A stretch of 64,000 bases of DNA from Curtobacterium sp. MCLR17_036. Its GTDB lineage: Bacteria; Actinomycetota; Actinomycetes; Actinomycetales; Microbacteriaceae. Location of the stretch: positions 3,472,001 through 3,536,000 of the forward strand of contig NZ_CP126269.1 in the NCBI RefSeq assembly GCF_003234445.2, read 5' to 3'. The position numbers were made by a program, and so were the translations under genes. Below are positions 47,677 through 56,399 of this stretch, piece by piece; positions within the stretch are counted from its first letter, which is position 1, and every line of letters begins with the position of its first letter. Under the pieces are notes generated by a model, which ran no database searches, had not been told where the DNA came from, and saw only the letters and a program-made list of their open reading frames with translations.

Positions 47677-47701
47677 GCACGTGGTGCGCAGCGCGTCGCG
47701 C

Positions 47702-48373
47702 TCAGCCGAGCTCGGGCATCGGCTCCGCGTAGGTGCGGAAGTCGCCGCGCTCGGTGTGGATCGCCCACAGGCGGTCGGCGATGGACTCACCGGAGTGCTC
47801 GGGCTGCCCGTCGTCGATGCCGAACGGGATGATGAGCTGGCCGACGTGCACGTCCTCGTCGCGGACGGCGTCGTGGAGCAGCTGGGCGTACGCGCTCTCG
47901 CCGGCGAAGGCGACGGACGTGCCGGTGACGCGGGCACCCGGGCGGACCGCGCTGCCGCCGTTCACGAACAGGATCGTGCCGTGGCCGATCGCGCGCATGC
48001 CGGGCAGCACCTGGCGGACGGCGTTGACCGAGCCGTAGACCGAGAACTCGATCGGACCGACCAGGTCCTCCGCCGTGGTCTCGAGCACGGGGCGCATGTA
48101 CTCCTTGGCGGGGAGCGGGCTGTACTGCAACACCTCGATCGGGCCGAGCTGCTCGGTGGCGCGCTCGAGCGCGGTGCGCAGCGAGTCCCCGTCGCGGACG
48201 TTCGCGGCGAACCCGGCGGCGGTGTGGCCGCGCTCGCGCAGTTCCGCGGCGAGGCCGTCCAGGCGGTCCTGGTTGCGGGAGATCAGGGCGACGGCGAAGC
48301 CCTCTCGGGCGAAGCGCTCGGCGACGGCGATGCCGAGGCCCTTGCCGGCGCCGACGATGGCGATGGTGGTCAT
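47702..48373 (-). CDS. SDR-family protein without the catalytic Lys
   Basis: 223-aa Rossmann protein. IVGAGKGLGIAVAERFA at residues 5-21 keeps the GxxxGxG cofactor motif. The catalytic YxxxK is not present: the expected site reads ESAYAQLLHDAV, Tyr without Lys. Ser is found in NGGSAVRPG. It may be an inactive or atypical reductase. GGAAGGA is the ribosome site. Divergent from the sugar dehydrogenase gene. Confidence 0.82.
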   Translation of the reverse strand: MTTIAIVGAGKGLGIAVAERFAREGFAVALISRNQDRLDGLAAELRERGHTAAGFAANVRDGDSLRTALERATEQLGPIEVLQYSPLPAKEYMRPVLETTAEDLVGPIEFSVYGSVNAVRQVLPGMRAIGHGTILFVNGGSAVRPGARVTGTSVAFAGESAYAQLLHDAVRDEDVHVGQLIIPFGIDDGQPEHSGESIADRLWAIHTERGDFRTYAEPMPELG

Positions 48374-48499
48374 GTGCTGGTCCTTCCGGGACGACGTGGT
48401 GCCGACCGACACCCACTGAACCAAGCCGGGGACCGTGCTCCCCCAGGCGTTTCCCGAACACGGCGTGTGGGATCGACGCACGACCCCGGGAGGATCATC

Positions 48500-49669
48500 G
48501 TGGACACACCCGCCGGAACGCCCCGCAGCCGCCGACGCTGGTCGGCGGCCGGCCTCGCCGCCGTCGCCGCACTGGCCCTGGTGCTGGCTCTCAGCGCCTG
48601 CACGAGCGGTGGCGGAGCGGAGCAGGACGGATCCGACCGGGGCGGTCCGCCGTCGGCGCGCGCGACCGCGCCCGCCGACCTGTCGGCCGGTCAGGTGGCG
48701 CTCGACGGTGAGACCACCGACGTGGTCACCGGCCTGGAGGCCCCCTGGTCGGTGGTCCTGACCGGCGACGACGGCGACGCGCTGGTCAGCGAGCGCGACT
48801 CGGCCCGGGTGCTCGAGCTGCGGTCCGACGGCACCACCCGTCAGGTCGGCACCGTCGACGGTGTCAGCCACGGCGGCGAGGGCGGACTGCTCGGACTCGC
48901 GCTGCACGACGACGACCTGTTCGTCTACTCGACCGCCGACGACGGCAACCGGATCCAGCGGTACGAGCTGACCGGCAGCGCCGGGTCGTGGGGCCTCGGC
49001 GACGCGACGACGATCATCGACGGCCTGCCGAAGAACACCTTCCACGACGGCGGCCGGATCGCCTTCGGGCCCGACGACATGCTCTACGCGAGCGTCGGGG
49101 ACGCCGGTGCGAGCACGGACGCGCAGGACGAGGACTCGCTCGCGGGCAAGATCCTGCGGCTCACCCCGGACGGCGACGTGCCCGTCGACAACCCGATCGA
49201 CGGGTCGCCGGTGTGGAGCCTCGGGCACCGCAACGTGCAGGGCATGGGGTGGACGTCGGACGGCACGATGTTCGCGTCGGAGTTCGGTGAGGACGCCCAC
49301 GACGAGCTCAACGTCATCGAGCCCGGGTCGAACTACGGCTGGCCCGAGGTCGAGGGCACCGGCGGCGAGGACCAGGGCTTCGTCGACCCCGTGCAGCAGT
49401 GGTCCACCGACGAGGCGTCGCCGAGCGGCCTCGCGGTCGTCGACGACACCGTCTTCGTCGCGAACCTGCAGGGCCGTGTCCTCCGCGCGGTCCCCGCCGA
49501 CGACCCCGGCACCGCGACCGAGTACTTCGCGGGCGACTTCGGCCGGATCCGGACCGTGCTCGAGGGGCCGTCGGACACGCTCTGGTTCGTGACGAACAAC
49601 ACCGACGGCCGCGGGACCCCGGCGAGCGGTGACGACCGGATCGTCTCGGTGCCGATCACGCGGGGCTGA
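48500..49669 (+). CDS. PQQ-type sugar dehydrogenase lipoprotein (GSDH/sorbosone family)
   Basis: 389-aa exported beta-propeller dehydrogenase. Signal with lipobox LSAC, then an acidic/Gly linker. The propeller has VSHGGEGGLLGLALHDD, FHDGGRIAFGPDDMLYASVGD, GHRNVQGMGW and the calcium-site-like EFGEDAHDELNVIEPGSNYGWP, all typical of soluble-glucose-dehydrogenase/aldose-sugar-dehydrogenase proteins. It would oxidise aldoses at the cell surface using PQQ, which this window does not show being made. GGGAGG is 6 nt before GTG 48500. Confidence 0.9.
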   Translation: MDTPAGTPRSRRRWSAAGLAAVAALALVLALSACTSGGGAEQDGSDRGGPPSARATAPADLSAGQVALDGETTDVVTGLEAPWSVVLTGDDGDALVSERDSARVLELRSDGTTRQVGTVDGVSHGGEGGLLGLALHDDDLFVYSTADDGNRIQRYELTGSAGSWGLGDATTIIDGLPKNTFHDGGRIAFGPDDMLYASVGDAGASTDAQDEDSLAGKILRLTPDGDVPVDNPIDGSPVWSLGHRNVQGMGWTSDGTMFASEFGEDAHDELNVIEPGSNYGWPEVEGTGGEDQGFVDPVQQWSTDEASPSGLAVVDDTVFVANLQGRVLRAVPADDPGTATEYFAGDFGRIRTVLEGPSDTLWFVTNNTDGRGTPASGDDRIVSVPITRG

Positions 49670-49679
49670 CGCGGCACCG

Positions 49680-50651
49680 TCAGACGACGAGCGGGTTCGC
49701 GACCTCGAGTCCACCGTGGTCGACGAGCCAACGGACAGCGTCGAGCACGGTCTCCTCGGCGGTGTACGCGGGTGCGTAGCCGAGCAGCCGCGTCGCCTTC
49801 TCGATCGAGAAGACCTGGCTGCGGGACAGGTGCTGCCAGCTCGCGTCGGCGTGCTCGGGGGCCGTGGTCTCGCGGAACCGGTCCCACGAGACGGGGTCGA
49901 GCCGGGCCTCCTGGCCGAACCAGGACGCTGCCAGGTGGGCGTACCCGCGCACGGTGAGTGCCGTCGGGGCGGTGACGGAGAAGTCCTCGCCCGCCGCCGC
50001 GTCGCGGTGCTCGACCGCGAGCTCGAAGGCCTGCGCCACGTCGTCGGCGTGCACGTGGGCCATCGTATCGGCGCCGAGGCCGGGGACCTCGAGCGGTTCG
50101 CCGGCGGACAGCTTCGTGAGCACCGAGGTGTCGAGGTTGCCGAGCGGACCGATCGGCGTCCAGCCCGGACCGCTGATGTGGCCGGGGTGGAGCGACGTGG
50201 TGACCAGACCGCCTGATGCGGTCTCCTCCTTGAGCATCCGGGCGATGGCGTCCTTCTGGACGCCGTACTCGCCGGAGGGCGGGGTCGCGTTCTCCTCGGT
50301 GATCGGGAGCACGTGCGAGACGCCGGCACGCCAGATCGAACCGCACTGCACCAGGTGCGTGCCGGTGCCGCGCAGGGCTGCGACGAGCGCGGCGGCGGAC
50401 GACTCCGTGAAGCAGACCAGGTCGACGACCGCGTCGGCGCCGAGCGCGGCGATCCGGTCGCCGAAGGTGCCGTCACGGTCCTCCTGCTCACGGTCGGCCG
50501 TGACCCGCTCGACCTGCTGCCACTCGGGGGCGTCGGCGTAGGGGGTGCTCGTGCCGCGGCTGACGGCGACGACCCGGTGGCCGGCGCGGACGAGACGGGG
50601 GACGAGGAACGATCCGATGTGGCCGGTGGCTCCGATGACGACGATGTGCAT
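49680..50651 (-). CDS. NAD-dependent epimerase/dehydratase family protein
   Basis: 323 aa. VVIGATGHIGSFLVPRLVRAG gives the extended-SDR cofactor motif (GxxGxxG, residues about 7-13). GEYGVQKDA holds the YxxxK of the active site, and LHPGHISGPGW is also family-like. Substrate unknown. TACGGT (50659-50664) lies 7 nt before ATG 50651. Confidence 0.88.
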   Translation of the reverse strand: MHIVVIGATGHIGSFLVPRLVRAGHRVVAVSRGTSTPYADAPEWQQVERVTADREQEDRDGTFGDRIAALGADAVVDLVCFTESSAAALVAALRGTGTHLVQCGSIWRAGVSHVLPITEENATPPSGEYGVQKDAIARMLKEETASGGLVTTSLHPGHISGPGWTPIGPLGNLDTSVLTKLSAGEPLEVPGLGADTMAHVHADDVAQAFELAVEHRDAAAGEDFSVTAPTALTVRGYAHLAASWFGQEARLDPVSWDRFRETTAPEHADASWQHLSRSQVFSIEKATRLLGYAPAYTAEETVLDAVRWLVDHGGLEVANPLVV

Positions 50652-50682
50652 GCGGCCCACCGTAGGCCGAGGCGTGCGGATC

Positions 50683-50733
50683 GTGAGCAGGAACGGTCGG
50701 GTGCGGCGGTACGACCCGACCGTTCCTGCACAC
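50683..50733. repeat. Inverted repeat B4
   Basis: 20-bp arms GTGAGCAGGAACGGTCGGGT (50683-50702) and 50714-50733, one mismatch (CTGCACAC instead of CTGCTCAC). Confidence 0.88.
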
Positions 50734-50778
50734 GAAGCGCGAAGCGCGCGCGACCGGCGAGCGGTCGGACGGGCGGTC

Positions 50779-51510
50779 TCAGTCGACCACGGCGCCCATC
50801 GCGGCCCGGGTCGCTGCGGCGAGGTCTTCGGCGGGAGCGCTGAGCAGGCCCTTCACGAAGCGGGAGTCGTCGTCCGCCAGCACCTCCCACGCGCCGGCCA
50901 GGACGCCGTCGTACGCCTGGGTCACGACGTGCTCCGGGGTCGACTTCGGCACGTCGAACCGCGCGCCCATGGCGGTGTCGACCATGCCGACGATGAGCCC
51001 GGTGACCGCGGTGCCCTGGCCGGCGAGTTCGGTCCGCAGACCGTTCGTCGCGGCCAGCGCGGCGGCCTTCGACGCCGCGTAGACCGTGGGCAGCGGGATC
51101 CAGGCGGCCAGCGAGAGCACGTTGAGCACCGCACCGCCGCCGTTCGCCGCGAGGACCGGTGCGAACGCCGCCGAGACCCGGATGACGCCGAAGGTGTTCG
51201 TCGCGAACACGTGCTCGAGCGTGTCGTCGGCGACGGAGACGAGGGAGACGTCCACCTCGGGTGCGATGCCGGCGTTGTTGACGAGCAGGTCGGCGTCGGA
51301 CGCGGTCGCGACGGCCGCGGCGATCGACGACGGGTCGGTCACGTCGAGTGCGATCGGGACGACGCGCTCGTCGTCCCAGGCGCGCGGTGAGCGGGCGGCG
51401 GCGTACACGCGTCGTGCACCGCGCTCGAGTGCCTGGCGGACGAACTCGGTGCCGAGCCCTCCGTTGGCGCCGGTGACGAGCACGGTGCGGTCGGTGAACT
51501 CTTCGGTCAT
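50779..51510 (-). CDS. Short-chain dehydrogenase/reductase
   Basis: 243-aa SDR with all motifs: VTGANGGLGTEF (about 12-23), NNAGIAP, catalytic Ser in VLSLAAW and YAASKAAAL as YxxxK. AGGAG precedes ATG. Divergent from a TetR gene with two matching operators between them, so its expression is likely induced by the TetR ligand, perhaps its own substrate. Confidence 0.93.
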   Translation of the reverse strand: MTEEFTDRTVLVTGANGGLGTEFVRQALERGARRVYAAARSPRAWDDERVVPIALDVTDPSSIAAAVATASDADLLVNNAGIAPEVDVSLVSVADDTLEHVFATNTFGVIRVSAAFAPVLAANGGGAVLNVLSLAAWIPLPTVYAASKAAALAATNGLRTELAGQGTAVTGLIVGMVDTAMGARFDVPKSTPEHVVTQAYDGVLAGAWEVLADDDSRFVKGLLSAPAEDLAAATRAAMGAVVD

Positions 51511-51539
51511 GGTGACTCCTGCGGTAGGCTCGGTGGAAA

Positions 51540-51582
51540 CGGGGATGCTCCCCGGAACAGTATGTGGGGACACTCCCCACAT
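51540..51582. promoter_or_regulatory. Two TetR operators (GGGGA-N3-TCCCC)
   Basis: Site 1: CGGGGA-TGC-TCCCCG (51540-51545 / 51549-51554). Site 2: ATGTGGGGA-CAC-TCCCCACAT (51562-51582), perfect 9-bp arms. Centres are 25 bp apart, between the SDR and TetR genes. Confidence 0.8.
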
Positions 51583-51603
51583 CCGTCAAGTCCGGGAGGT
51601 CCC

Positions 51604-52155
51604 GTGCGCGCCGACGCCCGCCGCAACCGCGACGCGATCCTCGCCGCGGCGCGCGACTTGTTCGAGTCCGAGGGCATCCTGGCGCCCATCGACGGCATCG
51701 CCACCCGGGCCGGGGTCGGGAACGCGACGCTCTACCGGAACTTCCCGACGCGGGACGACCTGCTCGCGGCGGTCATGACCGACACCGTGCACCGGGTGAT
51801 CGACGACTCCGCGGAGCTCGAGGACCAGGAACCGGTACCGGCCCTGCAGGAGTGGATGTTCCGGTTGGCGTGGGGGCTCCGGGTCTGGCAGGACCTGCCG
51901 ACCTGCATCGCCGACGCCGTCGACGACGAGGACTCGCCCGTCCGGACGATCTGCTCGCGACTCACGGCCCGGACGGCGGAGTTCCTCGAGCGGGCGCGCG
52001 GAACGGCGAGCAGCACCGACGACGAGGTCGACGCCTCGGCAGTGTTCGAGCTCTTGACGGCGGTGTCGTGGGGGCTCGACCGGTTCGGGGACGACGAGGC
52101 GCGTGCGCGGAAGCGGGTCCGACTCGCGACCGCCGGGGTGGTCGCAGCGGCCTGA
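51604..52155 (+). CDS. TetR-family regulator of the divergent SDR gene
   Basis: 183 aa. HTH about residues 10-55 (APIDGIATRAGVGNATLYRN, then FPTRDDLL); the ligand domain has AWGLRVWQDLPTCIADAV and a TetR_C pattern common in actinobacterial SDR repressors. GGGAGG is about 5 nt before GTG 51604. Two GGGGA-N3-TCCCC palindromes lie directly upstream, making autoregulation likely. Confidence 0.92.
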   Translation: MRADARRNRDAILAAARDLFESEGILAPIDGIATRAGVGNATLYRNFPTRDDLLAAVMTDTVHRVIDDSAELEDQEPVPALQEWMFRLAWGLRVWQDLPTCIADAVDDEDSPVRTICSRLTARTAEFLERARGTASSTDDEVDASAVFELLTAVSWGLDRFGDDEARARKRVRLATAGVVAAA

Positions 52156-52227
52156 CCGGCGCGCGACGTGCGCGGCAATGGCCGGGCGCGGCACAGGGCG
52201 GGCGCGGGCCGGGCGCGGAGGAACATC

Positions 52228-52327
52228 ATGAGCAGGAACGGTCGGGTGCGCGGGTGCGACCCGACCATTCCTGCTCACGAAGCGGGACGTGCGCGGGTGC
52301 GACCCGACCGTTCCTGCTCACGAAGCG
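52228..52327. repeat. Inverted repeat B5 with a duplicated right half
   Basis: Arms ATGAGCAGGAACGGTCGGGT (52228-52247) and 52259-52278, two mismatches at the pair level. A 39-bp direct copy of the right half (52246-52284 and 52289-52327, one difference) follows. Between convergent genes. Confidence 0.88.
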
Positions 52328-52347
52328 CGACGACCGCGCTCCGGGAT

Positions 52348-52836
52348 TCAGGCGGTGGTGATCACCTTCACCGAGCCGGCCACGGTGGCGGCGTCCTCGG
52401 CGAGCGCGACGACCGGGTCCGGCAGGCCGGTGGTGGCGCCGACGGCCTTGCGGAGGCCCCACCCGACGAACGAACCGACGACGGCGCCGATGCCGCCGAG
52501 GATCGCGCCCTCGATGCGCAGGTCGCGCCTGCCGGTGGTGCCGAGGGCCGCGCCGACGAGCGCACCGGACCCGATCCGGCCGATGAGTCCGGTGGGGGAG
52601 ATGCGGTTCGGGGTCTTCGGCAGCTTGTCGCCGACGAGCTCACCCACGGCCGAGGCGACGAGCAGCCCTCGGCCGATCGGCGTGCTGAAGACCTTCCAGT
52701 CCTGCCAGGCCCCCTTCAGCGAGGACCGGTCGTGGTTGAGGGCCATCACGGCGAGCGGCGTGGCGCTGCGCCCACCGCTGAGGATGCCGAGGACCAGTGT
52801 CCGGACCAGGGTGTGCTGCTCGTGCTGCTTGCTCAT
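52348..52836 (-). CDS. Small membrane protein, DUF4126-like
   Basis: 162 aa. ILGILSGGRSATPLAVMAL near the start and two Gly-rich hydrophobic segments (IGSGALVGAALGTT, GAILGGIGAVVGSFVGWGL) resemble DUF4126 proteins; assignment from memory. AAGGAG precedes ATG 52836. Function unknown. Confidence 0.65.
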   Translation of the reverse strand: MSKQHEQHTLVRTLVLGILSGGRSATPLAVMALNHDRSSLKGAWQDWKVFSTPIGRGLLVASAVGELVGDKLPKTPNRISPTGLIGRIGSGALVGAALGTTGRRDLRIEGAILGGIGAVVGSFVGWGLRKAVGATTGLPDPVVALAEDAATVAGSVKVITTA

Positions 52837-52947
52837 CGTGTCTCCTTGACGTGTCACGGCCGACGCTACCCACCGCGACCTGGTGCGCTCCGAGACTCCT
52901 CGTCGGCGTCCCCCGGGTGCTGAGCCACGGCGAGTACCGTCCGGGCC

Positions 52948-53598
52948 ATGAGCAACGTCATCGTCTTCGGCGGCCACGGCAAGGTCGCACTCCTCGCCAC
53001 CCGCATCCTGTCCGAGCGCGGCCACTCGGTCACCTCCGTCATCCGCAAGGCCGAGCAGTCCGACGAGGTCCGTGCGCACGGCGGTGAACCCCGCGTCGCC
53101 GACGTCCAGCAGCAGTCCCTCACCGACTTCGCCGACCTGGTGCGCGGGCACGACGCCGTCGTGTGGTCCGCCGGTGCCGGTGGTGGTTCCGCCGACCGCA
53201 CGTGGGCGATCGACCGCGACGCGGCCGTGCTCTCGATGCAGGGCGCCGCGCAGGCCGGCGTCGAGCGGTACGTCATGGTGTCCTGGTCCGGCTCCGAGCT
53301 CGACCACGGGGTGCCGCAGGACGACGACTTCTTCGCCTACGCCCAGTCCAAGATGGTCGCCGACGCCGTGCTCCGCGACTCGGGGCTGTCCTGGACCGTC
53401 GTGGCGCCGAGCACCCTGACCGACGACGACGCCACCGGCTCGGTCGACTGGGACGGCTCGTCGTCGCAGGTCGCCCGCGGCGACGTCGCCCACGTGGTCG
53501 CCGACGCCGTCGAGCGCCCCGAGGCCGTCGGTCGCACCTACCGCTTCAACCATGGTTCGACGCCGATCGCGGACTTCGTGCGCGAGAGCGGCGCCTGA
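52948..53598 (+). CDS. NAD(P)H-binding SDR-like protein (NmrA/YwnB type)
   Basis: 216-aa atypical SDR. VIVFGGHGKVALLATRIL (GxxGxxA cofactor motif), VWSAGAGGGS, YVMVSWSGSE, and YAQSKMVADAVLRDSGLSWTV with YxxxK are typical of NAD(P)H-binding proteins that reduce flavins or act as redox sensors. TACCGT (52935-52940) lies 7 nt before ATG. Monocistronic. Confidence 0.88.
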   Translation: MSNVIVFGGHGKVALLATRILSERGHSVTSVIRKAEQSDEVRAHGGEPRVADVQQQSLTDFADLVRGHDAVVWSAGAGGGSADRTWAIDRDAAVLSMQGAAQAGVERYVMVSWSGSELDHGVPQDDDFFAYAQSKMVADAVLRDSGLSWTVVAPSTLTDDDATGSVDWDGSSSQVARGDVAHVVADAVERPEAVGRTYRFNHGSTPIADFVRESGA

Positions 53599-53639
53599 CC
53601 GACCGCAGCACCCGCCACCACCGCACCCGCCACCAGCGG

Positions 53640-53690
53640 CGCGGCGGCCACCACCACAGCGGTGGCGGCCGCCGCCGTGAGCGCTCTCAC
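53640..53690. terminator. Hairpins between convergent genes
   Basis: GGCGGCCACC and GGTGGC-GGCCGCC can pair with a one-base bulge (about 53643-53673). GTGAG (53677-53681) pairs with CTCAC (53686-53690). No T-tract. Unrelated to families A and B. Confidence 0.4.
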
Positions 53691-53695
53691 CGCGC

Positions 53696-54685
53696 TCAGT
53701 AGAGGGCCGCGATGCCCGTCAGGTCGCCGAGCCCGAGCGTGCGGGCGCCGAGGTCGCAGTACCCGCCGGACGGCTGCATGACCTGACCGGTGCCGGTCTT
53801 CACGTGTGCGAGGCCGTAGACGTGGCCCCACTCGTGCGTCGCGACGGCCTGGGTGTCGAAGCGGCCGCCGGAGCACGCGGCGGTCGAGCTCCACTTGTAC
53901 CCGGTCGCGTACCGCTGGTCGGACTCCTTGGCGACGCCGCTGCCGTCGTACCAGACGCACGTCACCCCGAGGGTGCCGGCGGGCAGCTTGCCCCAGCCCA
54001 TGACGCTGTACCCGTTGCTGCTCGTGCAGCCGCCACGGTCGGTCAGGCCCGGAGCCTGCGTCGCCAGGCGGAGGTACCCGTTGCGCGCCGTGGAGGTGAC
54101 GGTGGTCCCGCACGCGGCGATCGTGCCGGTCCAGGCGTTCGCCGCCTTGCGCAGCGCGTCCTTCGCGTACGTCGACTTCTGCCCCGACTCGTTGTAGTAC
54201 CACTGCACCGAGCCCGCCCACCGGTACCCCGTCGTCGCGTACGACCTGTTCGTGCACTTCGGGTCGGCGGCGGCCCGGGTCGTGGCGGTCGGGGCGGTCG
54301 CCTCGCGTGCCGCGGCGGCGCGGGAAGCCGCCGACGCCGCTGCCGAGGAGCCCTTCCAGACGTCGTCGATCCGCACCGCGACGCCGGACGACCCGGTGTT
54401 CGAGACGACGACCTCGGGCAGTTCGGCCGCGCCGGGGACCGACGAGCTGGTCGCGGCGACGCTCTCGCCGGGAGCCGGCACGGTGAACGTGCGGCCGTCC
54501 GGCAGGGCGACCGACCCGGACGCGACGGTGCAGCCGCTCTGCAGCGCCCGCAGCGTGAGCGTGCCGTCGACGCAGTGCTCCGCAGCGGTCGGCGTCGCCG
54601 CCTGCGCCGGTGCGGCGCCGATCGTGAGTCCCGCAGCGAGGGCGATGACCGCCCCCGCGGTGAAGCCGTTCCGGACAGGTCGCAT
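53696..54685 (-). CDS. Secreted metzincin-type zinc metalloprotease
   Basis: 329-aa exported protease. Signal peptide of about 29 aa (AGAVIALAAGLTIGAAPAQA), a pro-region of about 110 aa, then the catalytic domain. HEWGHVYGLAH at 284-294 is the full HExxHxxGxxH zinc motif (His284, Glu285, His288, His294); VMQPSGG supplies the Met-turn. Several Cys (CTSSN, CVWYD, ACSGG, YCDLG) suggest disulfides. The set resembles matrixin-like bacterial proteases. GGGAAGG is the ribosome site. The substrate is extracellular protein, otherwise unknown. Confidence 0.9.
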   Translation of the reverse strand: MRPVRNGFTAGAVIALAAGLTIGAAPAQAATPTAAEHCVDGTLTLRALQSGCTVASGSVALPDGRTFTVPAPGESVAATSSSVPGAAELPEVVVSNTGSSGVAVRIDDVWKGSSAAASAASRAAAAREATAPTATTRAAADPKCTNRSYATTGYRWAGSVQWYYNESGQKSTYAKDALRKAANAWTGTIAACGTTVTSTARNGYLRLATQAPGLTDRGGCTSSNGYSVMGWGKLPAGTLGVTCVWYDGSGVAKESDQRYATGYKWSSTAACSGGRFDTQAVATHEWGHVYGLAHVKTGTGQVMQPSGGYCDLGARTLGLGDLTGIAALY

Positions 54686-54823
54686 GGTTGCCTTCCCGCG
54701 ACGGACCCCTGTGCCCGCCGTCCCTGGTCGGTCCATGCTCGCGGATGCACCCCGCCCGGGTCCAGCGGTTCGCCGAGAGGACAGCGCCCCACGCGCTGCC
54801 AGCGCGCTTCCTGCGCGCTTCGG

Positions 54824-54871
54824 GTCGGACGGGAGGCCCGTGGCGGCGCCGCACCGCGCCTCCCGTCCGAC
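54824..54871. repeat. Inverted repeat A8
   Basis: 14-bp perfect arms GTCGGACGGGAGGC (54824-54837) and its complement (54858-54871), with a less regular inner part. Followed by degenerate B6. Confidence 0.85.
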
Positions 54872-54910
54872 GCCGGGTCGCGCCCACCACCGGACGCACC
54901 CCACACCAGC

Positions 54911-54952
54911 GATGGTCGGGTGCGCGAACGCGACCCGACCATCCCTGCTCAC
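54911..54952. repeat. Degenerate inverted repeat B6
   Basis: GATGGTCGGGT (54911-54921) pairs with ACCCGACCATC (54933-54943). The right end keeps CCTGCTCAC, but the matching GTGAGCAG on the left is gone. It sits about 35 bp from the stop of the PTS EIIC gene. Confidence 0.75.
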
Positions 54953-54984
54953 GGACCGCGCGGGACGCGCGTGTCCGCTCGTCG

Positions 54985-56397
54985 TCAGCGCGCCGCGGCG
55001 ACCTCCTGGTCGCGCTCGGCGGCCTCGGCCTCGGTCCGGCGCTTCGCTCGGCCGCGCATCACGATCGACGCGCCGTACACCAGCACGATCGCGGCGAGCA
55101 GTCCGACGATCACGGCGACCTGTCCACCGGCACCGGCGAGGTGCCCGAAGACCAGGCCCACGACGCCGAAGTCGGCGTCCGAGAAGGTCGAGTTCGCCAG
55201 TCCCACATCGCCGAGCACCGGCAGGAGCAGCAGCGGCAGGAAGGTGATGGCGAGCCCGTTCGTGAACGCGCCGAGCACCGCGCCGCGTCGGCCGCCCGCG
55301 CCGTTGCCGATGACGCCGGAGGCCGCGCCGGTCATGAAGTGCGCGACGACCCCCGGGATGATGACCGCGGTGCCGCTCACGGCCATGACGACCATGCCGA
55401 CGATGCCGCCGGCGAAGCTCGACAGGAAGCCGATGAGCACGGCGTTCGGGGCGAACGTGAACACGATCGGCACGTCGAGCGCCGGCTTCGCGTTCTTCAC
55501 GAGCCGCTCGCTGATGCCCTTGAAGGCCGGCACGATCTCGGCCAGGACGACGCGGACGCCGGCCAGGATGATGAAGACACCGGCGGAGAACGTGGCGGCC
55601 TGCATCACCGCGAAGATGATGAAGTTCTGGCCGTCGCTCAGCTCGGACTCGATGTACCCGGCACCGGCGAACAGTGCGACGACGACGTAGATGACGCCCA
55701 TCGACAGCGCCACGATGACGGTGGTGTCGCGCAGGAAGCCGAGGCCGGACGGGAACGCGATGTCCTCGGTCGACTTCGACGGCTTCTTCTTGCTGCGGGT
55801 CAGGGTCGCGACGACACCGCTCAGGGCGATGCCGGCACCGCCGGTGTGCCCGAGTGCGACGTCGTCGGTGCCCGTGACCTTGCGCATGAAGGGCTGCACG
55901 ACGGCGGGGGAGACCGTCATGACGATGCCCTGGGCGATCGAGCCCCACAGGATGACCTGCCACGTGCTGAACCCGGCGACGCCGAAGATCACCGCGACCA
56001 TCGCCGCCATGTAGAAGGCGACGTGGCCGGACAGGTAGATGTACTTGAACTGCGTCGTCGCGGCGAGCACGACGTTGACGATCATGCCGAAGAAGAAGAT
56101 GAGCGCGGCGGCGGAGCCGTACTCGAGCAGCACCTGGCCGACGATCGCCTCGTTGTTCGGCACGACGCCCTGCACGTTGAACGCGTGCTGGAACATGTCG
56201 CCGAACGGCGAGAGCGAGGCGCTGACCACACCGGCGCCGGCCGCGAGCACGAGGAAGCCGACCAGGGTGCGGACGGTGCCCTTGAAGACGTCGCTGCCGC
56301 TCTTCCGCTGGATCGCGAGCCCGATCAGCGAGATGAGCGCGACGATGATCGACGGCTGTCGGAACAGGTCGAGCAGGATCGAGACGAACCCGTTCAT
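54985..56397 (-). CDS. ulaA: PTS EIIC component, ascorbate (UlaA) type
   Basis: 470-aa membrane transporter that carries sugar inward as it is phosphorylated. IQRKSGSDVFKGTVRTLVGF, GHVAFYMAAMVAVIFG, VRVVLAEIVPAFKGISERL and FAPNAVLIGFLSSF match UlaA-type EIIC, the ascorbate/galactitol group. About 10-12 membrane segments and a charged C-terminal tail. Third of three PTS genes in the operon. The absence of ulaG/D/E/F homologues and the nearby transketolase make ascorbate doubtful; a pentose or pentitol is an alternative. Confidence 0.88.
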   Translation of the reverse strand: MNGFVSILLDLFRQPSIIVALISLIGLAIQRKSGSDVFKGTVRTLVGFLVLAAGAGVVSASLSPFGDMFQHAFNVQGVVPNNEAIVGQVLLEYGSAAALIFFFGMIVNVVLAATTQFKYIYLSGHVAFYMAAMVAVIFGVAGFSTWQVILWGSIAQGIVMTVSPAVVQPFMRKVTGTDDVALGHTGGAGIALSGVVATLTRSKKKPSKSTEDIAFPSGLGFLRDTTVIVALSMGVIYVVVALFAGAGYIESELSDGQNFIIFAVMQAATFSAGVFIILAGVRVVLAEIVPAFKGISERLVKNAKPALDVPIVFTFAPNAVLIGFLSSFAGGIVGMVVMAVSGTAVIIPGVVAHFMTGAASGVIGNGAGGRRGAVLGAFTNGLAITFLPLLLLPVLGDVGLANSTFSDADFGVVGLVFGHLAGAGGQVAVIVGLLAAIVLVYGASIVMRGRAKRRTEAEAAERDQEVAAAR

Positions 56398-56399
56398 CG

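Noticed and set aside
47702..51589. 1295-codon minus-strand frame running through several genes
   Set aside because: Only its end coincides with the SDR gene at 47702-48373; the rest is a shadow of the sugar dehydrogenase, epimerase and SDR genes.
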